Source of the DNA: Xanthomonas melonis
GTDB taxonomy: Bacteria > Pseudomonadota > Gammaproteobacteria > Xanthomonadales > Xanthomonadaceae
Direction of reading: 5' to 3'
DNA length: 64,000 nt
NCBI RefSeq assembly: GCF_020783655.1
Contig: NZ_JAJGQH010000019.1
Coordinates: forward strand, 42,049-106,048
Positions 37,459 to 46,206 of the stretch are shown here, piece after piece. Numbering within the stretch: position 1 is the first letter of the stretch; every line of letters starts with the position of its first letter. A program made the translations under genes and the position numbers. Under the pieces are notes generated by a model. That model was not told the DNA's origin. It worked only from the letters and a program-made list of their open reading frames with translations, and made no database searches.

Positions 37459-38829
37459 TCACTCCGGCGGCAGCTTGGAGATCGCGATCCCGATGATCAG
37501 CGGCTGGTCGGAGGTCGTGGTCCCGGTGAAGCTCTGCCCGGACTCGCTCAGGCTCCAACCGGCCTTCTCGCTGCCGCCCTCGGCCTCGAAGGTGAACGGC
37601 CCGATGCGCAGCCCGGTCGAGGCTTTGAACTTCTCGGAGAATTTGCTGAAGGACGCTTTGCTGGTGGTGATGGTGAAGGTCGGCTTGTAGCCCACGTACA
37701 TGCCGGTCTTGAGCAGGCCGAAGAAGCCCTTCTCGCCGAACACTGCCTGGGTTCCGTCCTCGCCGAACGCGCTGTAGCCCTTCACGAACGGGCCGTTGCG
37801 CTTGCTGCGCACGAACGGGCCGTTGTACCAGTCGCTGGGCTGGATCTGAATCAGGTCCAGTGCCTCGAACTCCACCGACACGTTCAATTCGTTGTCGGTC
37901 TCGAACGCGTCGATGCGCTGCCACTTGCCGTCCACGTGCACTTCCCAGAACAGCTGACGGATCTTGGCCGAACCGCCGGCCCAGGTCTTGCTGTAATCGT
38001 AGGCCGCATCGCGGTTGTTGAAGCCCATGGTGGCCCCCGCCGGGCCCTGGCCGGCCTGCACCGCATCGACCCATTCGCTGGCGTTCTGCGCCACCGACCA
38101 GTTCGGCACCAGCGGGAACTTGGACAGCGCCGGATCGTTGAGCTTGGCGTAGAAGTCGTGATTGGCCATCTGCTTCTGCGCATCGGGCAGGCCCGGCGTG
38201 TTGGCCTGCGCCACCAGCGCGTTGTAGGTGATCTGCGCCTGCTCCATCTTGGTCTGCATGCTGGCGATCTTGGTCTGCCAACCGGCGCCGGCCGGCGAAC
38301 CCAGCCATTTGGTGAAGGTCGGGTCGTTGTCGGTGACCTCGTCCTGGTAGGTCGACCGCGCCTGGTTGTAGGCGATGGTGTAGCCATTGCTGGCCGCGGT
38401 CAGCGCGTCGTCGGCGGCCTTGATCCTCTGCCGCAGCGTGGCATCGTCGGTTGCCGCAGGAATCACGTTGAGGAATTCCTGGTAGGCCTGATTGAAGCGG
38501 TCCCCGCTGGACACGAAGGCGCCGACCGCACTCCATTGCGGCGACGTGGAGCAGAAGTCGTACTGCGCGGTACCGATGAAGCCGGGCTGCTGCAACGGCC
38601 AGGCCCAGGTCGTGAACGGATAGACCATCTGGAAGGTGTCCGGGCTGGCCCCGATGGCCTCGGTCAGCGCGCGGTACAGCAGGCCCCAGGGCTTCTGATC
38701 GTAGTCCGCGGCCTGCAGTGCGGCGGCGTCCTGGCGGCGTTGCGCAGCGGTCTGGCGGAACAGCGACACCGGGGAATCGTGCTCCACGGCGGCCGGGGTA
38801 GCGGAAGCGTTGTCGGTATGGGTGAGCAT
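37459..38829 (-). CDS. Orphan protein without recognised family (456 aa)
   Basis: I do not recognise this protein. No signal peptide or membrane segment is seen. The N-terminal 40 residues are polar; residues about 45-85 are aromatic-rich (YPFTTWAWPLQQPGFIG); residues 115-215 are helical with many Gln/Ala (coiled-coil-like around KIASMQTKMEQAQITYNAL). The C-terminal 150 residues look beta-rich and end in a strand SDQPLIIGIAISKLPPE. The helical-then-beta layout would suit a pore-forming or effector-like protein (speculation). The ATG at 38829 has a weak ribosome site. Confidence 0.6.
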   Translation of the reverse strand: MLTHTDNASATPAAVEHDSPVSLFRQTAAQRRQDAAALQAADYDQKPWGLLYRALTEAIGASPDTFQMVYPFTTWAWPLQQPGFIGTAQYDFCSTSPQWSAVGAFVSSGDRFNQAYQEFLNVIPAATDDATLRQRIKAADDALTAASNGYTIAYNQARSTYQDEVTDNDPTFTKWLGSPAGAGWQTKIASMQTKMEQAQITYNALVAQANTPGLPDAQKQMANHDFYAKLNDPALSKFPLVPNWSVAQNASEWVDAVQAGQGPAGATMGFNNRDAAYDYSKTWAGGSAKIRQLFWEVHVDGKWQRIDAFETDNELNVSVEFEALDLIQIQPSDWYNGPFVRSKRNGPFVKGYSAFGEDGTQAVFGEKGFFGLLKTGMYVGYKPTFTITTSKASFSKFSEKFKASTGLRIGPFTFEAEGGSEKAGWSLSESGQSFTGTTTSDQPLIIGIAISKLPPE

Positions 38830-39192
38830 GGGTGCGTCTCGATGGACCGCAGCGGGCGCCGCGGCAGGTGCCTTGGGGCCGCCGGCAGCGCGGCGGTGAC
38901 GTCCGGTCGGCACGGAGCCGGACGGCAGCCACCGTGCCGCGCCGGCACGCGGCGTCGCCTTACCGCAACCTGCCGGAAGGCAAGTCCATGCGCCGCCTCG
39001 GATTTCCGCGGCGCACGCGCGCTGGCGGCAGCGTCAGTGACGGCATGCCAGACACGCGATGGTGCGCGCTGGCCGCAACCGTAAGCTGGCCGTCAGGTCC
39101 GCGCGGCGGGCCGGCTGCAGGGTGGCGCCGCGGCCCCTCGCGCCGCCCGGAGACCGCATCGCGCGCTCCGGTCTCCGACCAGGGCTGCCGTC
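38830..39192. other. Divergent intergenic region with a conserved upstream element
   Basis: About 360 bases between the 456-aa orphan (minus) and the lipoprotein (plus). It holds the element at 39075-39099 that recurs upstream of the broken gene at 39942. No gene was seen. Confidence 0.45.
39075..39099 (+). promoter_or_regulatory. Upstream element shared by two exported-protein genes, copy 1
   Basis: GCAACCGTAAGCTGGCCGTC followed by AGGTC, 94-118 bases before the ATG at 39193. Copy 2 at 39831-39854 differs at only a few positions. A shared promoter or operator is the simplest explanation; duplication of the upstream region is the alternative. Confidence 0.45.
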
Positions 39193-39720
39193 ATGAACGT
39201 ATTGCGCAAGTGCGTCTTGCTGATGTTGTCGCTGCTGTTCGCTGCATGCAGTGCGCCCGTCCCGCGATCTGCACCCGCGGCGTCGCCGCAGGCGCTGTTC
39301 AAGGGCAACGACGTTTCCGAAGCCGATGTGATCAGGCGTTCCCAACTGGAAGGCTGTCAGCTGATCCCGTACGACACCAGGCGCAGCACCTGCGTGGACC
39401 AGAACGACGGTCTGCATGACGCGAGCGCCTGCGGTGCGTTGGCGTGCCAGCAGGCGGCGGGCGCAGCAGCCAACCGCCAGCGCCTGGCGGCATGGCAGAA
39501 CTGCGTGGACCGACGCACCCTGATCAATGGCGCGTTCGACAACACGCTCAAGGATCTGGACGCCTTCAAGAAGGGGCCGAGCTACAAGGGCTGGAAGCAG
39601 CAGGGCAAGAACGCGATGGCCGAGGTGATCCGCAAGATCAAGCTGGGCCAGTCAGGGCATGCGATCGCGCTGAAGAACGCGACCAGCACCTTGAACGACT
39701 GCAAGAAGATCGTGCGCTGA
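39193..39720 (+). CDS. Lipoprotein, hypothetical (175 aa)
   Basis: The signal MNVLRKCVLLMLSLLFAACS has a lipobox (LFAAC) with the acylated cysteine at residue 19. The mature part is helical with five further cysteines (EGCQL, STCVD, SACGALACQQ, QNCVD) plus DCKKIVR at the end, suggesting disulfide bonds in the periplasm. No family recognised. It is followed by a strong terminator, so it is a single-gene unit. Confidence 0.65.
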   Translation: MNVLRKCVLLMLSLLFAACSAPVPRSAPAASPQALFKGNDVSEADVIRRSQLEGCQLIPYDTRRSTCVDQNDGLHDASACGALACQQAAGAAANRQRLAAWQNCVDRRTLINGAFDNTLKDLDAFKKGPSYKGWKQQGKNAMAEVIRKIKLGQSGHAIALKNATSTLNDCKKIVR

Positions 39721-39727
39721 ACGGCAG

Positions 39728-39768
39728 TCCCTGGCGGATGGGGTCCGCCAGGGACGTCTTGCGTTTTT
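39728..39768 (+). terminator. Rho-independent terminator after the lipoprotein gene
   Basis: An 11-bp perfect stem TCCCTGGCGGA/TCCGCCAGGGA with a 5-base loop (39728-39754) is followed by CGTCTTGCGTTTTT. It begins 8 bases after the lipoprotein stop. Confidence 0.8.
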
Positions 39769-39830
39769 CTGGATAAAAAAACAACTGATTGTTTTACAAG
39801 GATTTTTGGCACCCTGCAGTAATCTGCCCA

Positions 39831-39854
39831 CAACCGTAAGGTTGCCGTCAGGTC
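39831..39854 (+). promoter_or_regulatory. Upstream element shared by two exported-protein genes, copy 2
   Basis: CAACCGTAAGGTTGCCGTCA followed by GGTC, nearly identical to copy 1 at 39075-39099 and at a similar distance (about 90-110 bases) from the following ATG at 39942. Confidence 0.45.
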
Positions 39855-39941
39855 ACATCCCGGCCCCTGGACGATGGTCCTTGCGCGGCCGATGGAGCCG
39901 CTCGGGGACGCGTGGCGCTCCGGTCCGCTGCGGAGTTCGTC

Positions 39942-40220
39942 ATGCGCCTGATCCGGGTCCTCGTTGTGCTGATCGTCGTGCTGTCCACCAGTGCCTGGGT
40001 GGCGCCCACCCAGGCGGAATTGCCCGCCAGCTGGACCCAGGCCGCGCTGCTGACCTAGGGTGAGGCGGCCGAGCGCGATCCGCGATCTATGGATGGTCGT
40101 GGCGAGCGGCGGTGCAGGGGGGCCTGGCCGGCGCGCGTTTCAGCTGGATCACGCGGTCCGCCCGATGCCGATGCGCCTGTGCCCCCCCGGGCGTGACAGA
40201 CACGGGTCGCGGTGATGACG
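39942..40220 (+). pseudogene. Broken gene for a small exported protein
   Basis: ATG 39942 opens a good signal peptide (MRLIRVLVVLIVVLSTSAWV, cut near PTQAEL), but an in-frame TAG at 40056 stops it after 38 residues in ...QAALLT-stop-GEAAERDP. Coding-like sequence continues beyond the TAG: one frame reads GEAAERDPRS, another WRAAVQGGLAGARF, another QLDHAVRPMPMRL. The G and C runs near 40115 and 40185 are natural frameshift sites. A nonsense change plus frameshifts in a protein of about 90 residues fits best. Confidence 0.5.
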
Positions 40221-40591
40221 ATGGTCTCGATCCCTGCAGTGGCACGCGGTCAGATGACCTCACTTTCAGTCACCACGCCGACCGGCTCCGGCCAGGTGTT
40301 GCTTCCAGCCGAAACCCCGAGCTGGTCGCGGAGTGATGTCCTGCTGAAGTTGCCTGGCAACGACCGACAGAAGCGTTGCCCTGTTGTCGCACTGCCTGTC
40401 GCGGAGGCTGCCTGGCGGAGAACCGTCAGGCAGATACCGCGTCGACTTGGAGCGGCTGACAGAACGTCGCGAGCGGTCGTCAGGTGGGTGTGGACGGCGC
40501 GCAGGAACCGGAGTGTACGTGTGGTACACGCCGATCCCGAGCACCGGCCGCGCCCGACTGGCGGGGAGCGCAGTCGTTTTGTCAGCCGTTC
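40221..40591. other. Region without an intact gene
   Basis: About 370 bases before the minus-strand stop at 40592. Frames switch without a consistent coding signal. It may be decayed DNA continuing from the broken gene. Confidence 0.4.
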
Positions 40592-41002
40592 TTATTTGGG
40601 CGAGATTTGCGGATCGTTGCCGACCTGTGGGTCGCAACTGAAGAGCAGCTTGCGCTTTTCGTCCTCGATGATCACGGTAAAGAAGATCAAGGTCGCCTTG
40701 TTGTTGCGGTTGACGACCGAGACGCTGCGCCCGTCCTCGGCAATGTGCGGCTTCTTGATCTGGTCATGCGCATCCGAACTGAGCAGGCTGCGGATGCGGA
40801 ACTGATAGGGAACCTCGTCGTCGAAGCGGTATAGCAGGGTCACGTCCTGCTGTCCCTTGCCCACCAGCAGAAGATCCGGCGAAAAGCTGTAGAAGTACTC
40901 GCCTTTCCCGGTATTGCCGCCGAATTCCACGCGCGCCACGGTCAAGGTGACGACCACGGTCGACTTGGCCTTGCCTTTTTCCTTCGTGATCAATTCAGTC
41001 AT
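40592..41002 (-). CDS. Small protein coupled to the STAND regulator, DP-EP-like (136 aa)
   Basis: Beta-rich cytoplasmic protein without a signal: TVVVTLTVARVEF, DVTLLYRF, VPYQFRIRSL, and a C-terminal TLIFFTVIIEDEK followed by FSCDPQVGNDPQ. The strand pattern and 'DP' C-terminal motif recall the DP-EP (DUF1888) family of small beta sandwiches, but I am not certain. Its ATG overlaps the stop of the STAND gene (ATGA), so it is made from the same transcript and probably at a fixed ratio to it. A ligand or partner role for the large protein is inferred. Confidence 0.65.
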   Translation of the reverse strand: MTELITKEKGKAKSTVVVTLTVARVEFGGNTGKGEYFYSFSPDLLLVGKGQQDVTLLYRFDDEVPYQFRIRSLLSSDAHDQIKKPHIAEDGRSVSVVNRNNKATLIFFTVIIEDEKRKLLFSCDPQVGNDPQISPK

Positions 41003-44000
41003 GACTTGTCCTTTTCCTTGAAAAGCGGGGCATAGAGGGAGACGAACTCCGGGTGGCGGTAGCCCGCTTGATACAGCCATCCGAGCTGTTGCGTAACGGC
41101 GGTGCGTCGACCCAGGTGCACCTGGGCATGGATCCAGGGGTCGAGCAGGGTCTTGTCGCGGCTGTTGACTGCATCGCTGCCGAGCACTGCCGCCGCGCGC
41201 AGCCAGGCGCCACGTGCGCCAGCGTCATCGCCGGTCGCAGCGCGCTGTTCCCCATCCCAGACCAGCGCCTGGGCCAATGCTGCACGCCCGAGCACTTCAT
41301 CGGGTTTGGCGCGGTGCAAGCCATCCAGCCGCGCAATGATCGAAGCGAAATCCTGCGCGCCCGGCGCGGCGTGTGTTGCGCGCAATCGCTGCTGGCGCAA
41401 CACGATGATGGCGTCCAGCCATTGCCATTCCGGCAGCGGCTCGGCCTGCTGGAGCAACTCGGCCATCGTCTGGTGGGCCTGCGCCAGATGCTGCGTGGCC
41501 TGCTCGGGGTGCCCGTCCAGCGCAGCGACCCAGCCGGCCTGTGCATAAGCGTGCGCCAGATCGCGCTGCCAGGGGAGATTGTCCGGCTGCAGCGCTGCCA
41601 ATGGCTGCAGCAGGCGCAGGCTGTCCTGCGCATCGGCTTGCGCCTGCTGCAGGCGGCCACGTGCCAGCGCCAGGTTGGAGGCGCGAAGCAACGCGCCGGC
41701 CAGGCGGCGCTGCCAGGCATGCGCCTGCGGATCCTTGCCCACCAGCACGCGCAGCAGCGCAATCTGCTCGCGGTAGCCCTGCTCGGCAGGTGCCAGCAAT
41801 CCCTGGTTCTCCTGTGCCAGGCTCAGTCCCGACAGACTGTCGACCAATTCGTAGCGCAGCGATACGTTATCCGGACTGCGCGCGGTAAGCGCCCGTTTGA
41901 GCGCGATGTCACGCGCAAAGAAGCCGATCGCCGTGGAGGTATCGCCCTGGGTCGTGGCAAGCATGCCCATGTTGTTCAGCGCGTAGGACAGTTCCAGCTG
42001 CCAATGCGGATCGTCCGGCTTGCTGCGGGCCAGCCACTCGCTGGCAGCCAGGTACCGCTGCCATTGCGCTCGCGCCACTGCGAACCGCTTGGTGCGGTAG
42101 GCCATGTTGCCCAGCCAATACGCCGTCTGGCCTGTCTCTGCGTATGCATCCACTGTATCGGGCGCACGCGCACGCGCCTGTTCGGCGACAGCGGCAGCCC
42201 GCGTAAATGCCGCATGCGCCTCATCCAGCTTGCCCTGATTCATCAACACTTCGCCGGTGGTCCGCAGGGCGCGTGCGTGGTTGATCAGATCGCCGGTGTG
42301 CATGCGCGTGCTGGGCAGATCTTCCAGATACCTCAGCGCACGGCTGCCCACGCTGTCGAGCAGCTTGAGATTGCCCACGGTACGCAACTGCTCGGCCAGA
42401 TCGCCCAGCATGTAGCTCACCAGCTGCTGCGCCTGGTCGCGGCGTTCTTCTGCCACCTGCTGTGCCTGCCGTGCGCGCCATCCCAGCAGCAGCGAGGCGC
42501 TGGCCAGCATCACCAGCAACGCGGCAGCGGCGGTATACAGACCGCTGCGGCGCTGCCGGGAACGCTCGCAGGCCCGCAGGAACGCCAGCTCGGTGGCCTG
42601 CAGATCCTGCGGCATGCGCCGTGCCGCCTCGCGCGCCTCGCTCAGCGGGCGCCCGCTGTTGAGCAGGTGATCGTTGCGCCGGCCCTCGGCTGCCCAGCGT
42701 TGCGCGGCCAGTTGCAGCCGCTTGCGTGCCTGCAGCAGGCGGCGGTTCTCGTGGATCCACTCGGTGGCGCGCGGCCACTGCCGCAGCAGCGCTTCGTGCG
42801 CCACCGCGAACCCGGGCTCGCCGGCCACCAGCTCGCTGACGAACAGGCGCGCCTGTACGAAGGCATCCACCAGCGCGCGCGCGCCGCTTGCGTCGGGCAG
42901 CGCCGACCACAGCGCACGCCGCGCGGTCACTGCGTCGCTGTCGGGGTGGATCACGCTCAGCAGGGTCAGCACCTGGCCCAACGCCGCCTGGGCATCGGCC
43001 GGCAATGCGCCGAAGGTGCGCTCGGCGTGATGCGCCAGTGCGCCTTCCAGCCCGCCCAGCGCGCGGTAGGCCGCAAAGGTGAGCAGGCCGTCGTCGCTGC
43101 GTTGCGCATGCAGCGCATGCAACAGGTGCTGCAGCAGCGGCAGGGCGTCGGGCTGGCGCGCGGTGGCATCGCGCAGCACATCGTCCAGGTGGCTGGCGCT
43201 GTCGCGGTCCTGCTCGAAGCGTAGCCCGGCCATTGCGGCGGGCACGCGGATGATCTGGGCGATCTCGCCATCGCGCGGCGGCAGCAGGTCCACATGCCCA
43301 TCGCCGTGCTTGAGCTCGACGATGTCGGGCACCACATCGATCAGGCGCGGGTAGAAGTCGCTGCGCGCGAGCATCAGCACCGCCACGTGCGCGCTGCCGC
43401 ACAGGGCCCGCAAGGCCGCAGCCAGCGCGGCGCGGTCGGCATCGGTGATGCCGGGCGTGGCCACCATCGCCTCGGCATGGTCGATCACCAAGAGCAGGTG
43501 CCGCTGTGCCGGTGCGCCTTCGCGTGCCGGCGCGGCGTGACGCATCGCCTCGGCAATGGCGGCATGCAAGGCAGCGGGGTGCTGCAGCCAGTCCGGCAGC
43601 CGCGCCATCTGCGCTGGCGAAAACACCGCGCGCTGGCTCGGTTCCCAGTCACCGAGCGCACGCGCCACGGTGGCCAGCACATCGCCGCCGCGGCACTGCG
43701 CCAGGTTGCAGGACGCAACCGCCAGCGCTTCCAACCCATCCAACCCGCCCGGCTGGGTCAGCAGCGGCACCACGCCTGCGCGCAGCAACGAGGTCTTGCC
43801 GCAGCCGCTGGCGCCACTGAGCAGCACCAGCCCGCGCCGGTTGTGCAACTGCGCACGCAGCGCCGCCGCGACCTGGGCGATCGCATGGCTGCGTCCGAAG
43901 AACACCTGCGCATGCGCCGGATCGAACGCCTGCAGCCCCACATACGGGCTGCCGTGGCTCCAGCTCTGCGTGCCCGGCAGCGCGCCGCGATAGTCCTCGG

Positions 44001-44349
44001 GAAACACCACCTTCGGCAGCAGCCGGTATCCGCGCTTGCGGATGGTTTCGATGAAGCGCGGCTGGCGGCTGTCGTCGCCGAGCTTGCGGCGTAGCTGGGC
44101 GATGGTCTTGTGCACCGGATTGTCGCCGTAGAAGCTGCCGTGCCAGACCTCGATCAGCAATTGCTCGGCACTGACCACTTCGCCGGCGCGCTCGGCCAGC
44201 GCGATCAGCACCTCCATCATGCGCGGTTCCAGCGCGGTGGTCTGGCCGCCGTCGATCACCACCAGCCGTTCCGGTTCCACCAGCAACGCGCCCAGGCGGA
44301 ACCGTGGCACCGAGCCAAGTTGCGTGACGCGCTCGCTACGAAGGGACAT
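40999..44349 (-). CDS. Winged-helix / STAND NTPase / transmembrane / TPR regulator (1116 aa)
   Basis: The N-terminal OmpR/CadC-type winged helix (about 18-112) includes EPRMMEVLIALAERAGEVVS, VHKTIAQLRRKLGD and IETIRKRGYRL. A NTPase of the STAND type follows: FFGRSHAIAQV, Walker A GASGCGKTS at 179-187, Walker B LLLVID at 285-290, and a long helical arm. One membrane helix (603-624, LYTAAAALLVMLASASLLLGW) then precedes about 490 residues of TPR-like repeats (YWLGNMAYRTKRFAVARAQW and others). This is a membrane-tethered one-component regulator: NTP-gated, sensing through the TPR part. Start ATG 44349. It leads a two-gene operon with the 136-aa protein. Confidence 0.82.
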   Translation of the reverse strand: MSLRSERVTQLGSVPRFRLGALLVEPERLVVIDGGQTTALEPRMMEVLIALAERAGEVVSAEQLLIEVWHGSFYGDNPVHKTIAQLRRKLGDDSRQPRFIETIRKRGYRLLPKVVFPEDYRGALPGTQSWSHGSPYVGLQAFDPAHAQVFFGRSHAIAQVAAALRAQLHNRRGLVLLSGASGCGKTSLLRAGVVPLLTQPGGLDGLEALAVASCNLAQCRGGDVLATVARALGDWEPSQRAVFSPAQMARLPDWLQHPAALHAAIAEAMRHAAPAREGAPAQRHLLLVIDHAEAMVATPGITDADRAALAAALRALCGSAHVAVLMLARSDFYPRLIDVVPDIVELKHGDGHVDLLPPRDGEIAQIIRVPAAMAGLRFEQDRDSASHLDDVLRDATARQPDALPLLQHLLHALHAQRSDDGLLTFAAYRALGGLEGALAHHAERTFGALPADAQAALGQVLTLLSVIHPDSDAVTARRALWSALPDASGARALVDAFVQARLFVSELVAGEPGFAVAHEALLRQWPRATEWIHENRRLLQARKRLQLAAQRWAAEGRRNDHLLNSGRPLSEAREAARRMPQDLQATELAFLRACERSRQRRSGLYTAAAALLVMLASASLLLGWRARQAQQVAEERRDQAQQLVSYMLGDLAEQLRTVGNLKLLDSVGSRALRYLEDLPSTRMHTGDLINHARALRTTGEVLMNQGKLDEAHAAFTRAAAVAEQARARAPDTVDAYAETGQTAYWLGNMAYRTKRFAVARAQWQRYLAASEWLARSKPDDPHWQLELSYALNNMGMLATTQGDTSTAIGFFARDIALKRALTARSPDNVSLRYELVDSLSGLSLAQENQGLLAPAEQGYREQIALLRVLVGKDPQAHAWQRRLAGALLRASNLALARGRLQQAQADAQDSLRLLQPLAALQPDNLPWQRDLAHAYAQAGWVAALDGHPEQATQHLAQAHQTMAELLQQAEPLPEWQWLDAIIVLRQQRLRATHAAPGAQDFASIIARLDGLHRAKPDEVLGRAALAQALVWDGEQRAATGDDAGARGAWLRAAAVLGSDAVNSRDKTLLDPWIHAQVHLGRRTAVTQQLGWLYQAGYRHPEFVSLYAPLFKEKDKS

Positions 44350-44632
44350 GCAGTCAAACACCGGTCGTACAGCTGGAAGGGGCCTCGACGATCGCCAACA
44401 GGCGCGGCCAGGCACGGCACGGCAGGGCGAAAACGTAGCATAGCCGGCGCTGGCGGACTTCGATTGGGGTCGCTGTTTCCGGCGGCGTGGCTGGGCCATG
44501 GTGGTGCGAACGCTGCCGCGGCCGGCGGCCTGTCCCTGCATCCATACAGCAGCGTGTGTTGCGCATCAGGCTGTTTCGCGCGCGCCACACGCACTAAGAT
44601 GCCGCCAGCATCTTGCCGACCAGGAGTCCACG

Positions 44633-45841
44633 TTGATCATCCATCCCAAAGTGCGCGGTTTCATCTGCACGACCACGCATCCGCTTGGTTGCGAGCGCAA
44701 TGTGCTCGAACAGATCGCCGCCACGCGCGCGCGCGGCGTGCGCAACGACGGGCCGAAGAAGGTGCTGGTGATCGGCGCGTCCAGCGGCTACGGCCTGGCC
44801 TCGCGCATCACCGCCGCCTTCGGCTTCGGTGCCGACACGCTGGGCGTGTTCTTCGAAAAGCCCGGCACCGCCACCAAGGCCGGCACCGCCGGCTGGTACA
44901 ACTCCGCCGCGTTCGACACCCATGCCAAGGCCGCCGGCCTGTACAGCAGGTCGATCAACGGCGATGCGTTCTCCGACGCCGCGCGCGCCAAGGTCATCGA
45001 GCTGATCAAGACCGAGATGGGCGGCCAGGTGGATCTGGTGGTGTATTCGCTGGCCTCGCCGGTACGCAAGCTGCCTGGCAGCGGCGAAGTGAAGCGCTCG
45101 GCGCTCAAGCCGATCGGCCAGACCTATACCGCCACCGCGATCGACACCAACAAGGACACCATCATCCAGGCCTCGATCGAGCCGGCCACCGAACAGGAGA
45201 TCGAAGACACGGTCACCGTGATGGGCGGGCAGGACTGGGAACTGTGGATCGATGCGCTCGACAGCGCGGGTGTGCTCGCCGATGGCGCACGCAGCGTGGC
45301 CTTCAGCTACATCGGCACCGAGATCACCTGGCCGATCTACTGGCACGGCGCGCTCGGCAAGGCCAAGGTGGATCTGGACCACACCGCGCAGCGCCTGAAC
45401 GCGCGCCTGGCCAAGCGCGGTGGCGGTGCCAATGTCGCCGTGCTCAAGTCGGTGGTGACCCAGGCCAGTGCGGCTATTCCGGTGATGCCGCTGTACATCT
45501 CCATGGTCTACAAGATCATGAAGGAAAAGGGCCTGCACGAAGGCACCATCGAACAGCTGGACCGCCTGTTCCGCGAACGCCTCTACCGCGAAGACGGCCA
45601 GCCAGCCGAAGTGGATGACGAAAATCGCCTGCGCCTGGACGACTGGGAACTGCGCGACGACGTGCAGAACGCCTGCAAGGCGTTGTGGCCGCAGGTCACC
45701 ACCGAAAACCTGTTCCAGCTCACCGACTACGCCGGCTACAAGCACGAGTTCCTCAAGCTGTTCGGCTTCGAACGCGCCGATGTGGATTACGACGCCGATG
45801 TGGCGACGGACGTCAGCTTCGATTGCATCGAGTTGGATTGA
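44633..45841 (+). CDS. fabV: Enoyl-ACP reductase FabV (402 aa)
   Basis: NADH-dependent trans-2-enoyl-ACP reductase of fatty-acid elongation, of the triclosan-tolerant FabV type. The product begins [20 protein letters not shown], with the nucleotide site [16 protein letters not shown] and the catalytic Y-x8-K in [10 protein letters not shown]. The start is TTG at 44633: AGGAG sits 6 bases upstream and no ATG or GTG lies nearby in frame at the canonical N-terminus. The gene stands alone, divergent from the STAND regulator. Confidence 0.92.
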   Translation: MIIHPKVRGFICTTTHPLGCERNVLEQIAATRARGVRNDGPKKVLVIGASSGYGLASRITAAFGFGADTLGVFFEKPGTATKAGTAGWYNSAAFDTHAKAAGLYSRSINGDAFSDAARAKVIELIKTEMGGQVDLVVYSLASPVRKLPGSGEVKRSALKPIGQTYTATAIDTNKDTIIQASIEPATEQEIEDTVTVMGGQDWELWIDALDSAGVLADGARSVAFSYIGTEITWPIYWHGALGKAKVDLDHTAQRLNARLAKRGGGANVAVLKSVVTQASAAIPVMPLYISMVYKIMKEKGLHEGTIEQLDRLFRERLYREDGQPAEVDDENRLRLDDWELRDDVQNACKALWPQVTTENLFQLTDYAGYKHEFLKLFGFERADVDYDADVATDVSFDCIELD

Positions 45842-45916
45842 CTGCCGGGATTGGGGATTGGGGATTCGCAGGAGCGAGCGCCTGGCGCTGCGAGTTTCCG
45901 CGCTGATGCACTCGAG

Positions 45917-45950
45917 AACGGCCGGTAGAGATACCGGCCGTTTCCATAAG
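45917..45950 (+). terminator. Probable terminator after fabV
   Basis: Perfect 11-bp stem AACGGCCGGTA/TACCGGCCGTT with a 4-base GAGA loop, ending in TTTCC, about 75 bases after the fabV stop. The T-tract is short. Confidence 0.5.
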
Positions 45951-46110
45951 TGTCGGTGCTCGGTCCTACGGCGCGCTGTGTGACCATACGCTGACATGGC
46001 GCAGGCTGGGAGGGGGAGTGGTGGTTCCCGCCGAGGCGCAACGTCTGCGTTATCCAGGAGGATTCCCCGCACCAGCCGCGCGCGCCTGGCGGCTGCAGAG
46101 CTGCGGCCTC

Positions 46111-46160
46111 CGTACCCTCATCCGCCCTTCGGGCACCTTCTCCCGAGGGGAGAAGGGAGA
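46111..46160 (+). repeat. Intergenic palindromic repeat, copy 2
   Basis: CCTCATCCGCCCTTCGGGCA then CCTTCTCCCGAGGGGAGAAGG, containing two nested palindromes. Same family as copies near 22483 and 59819. It lies between fabV and kdgK. Confidence 0.75.
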
Positions 46161-46206
46161 AACACGCGCAGCACGCGCCGCTTTCCCATTCCCGATTCCC
46201 GGCGCG

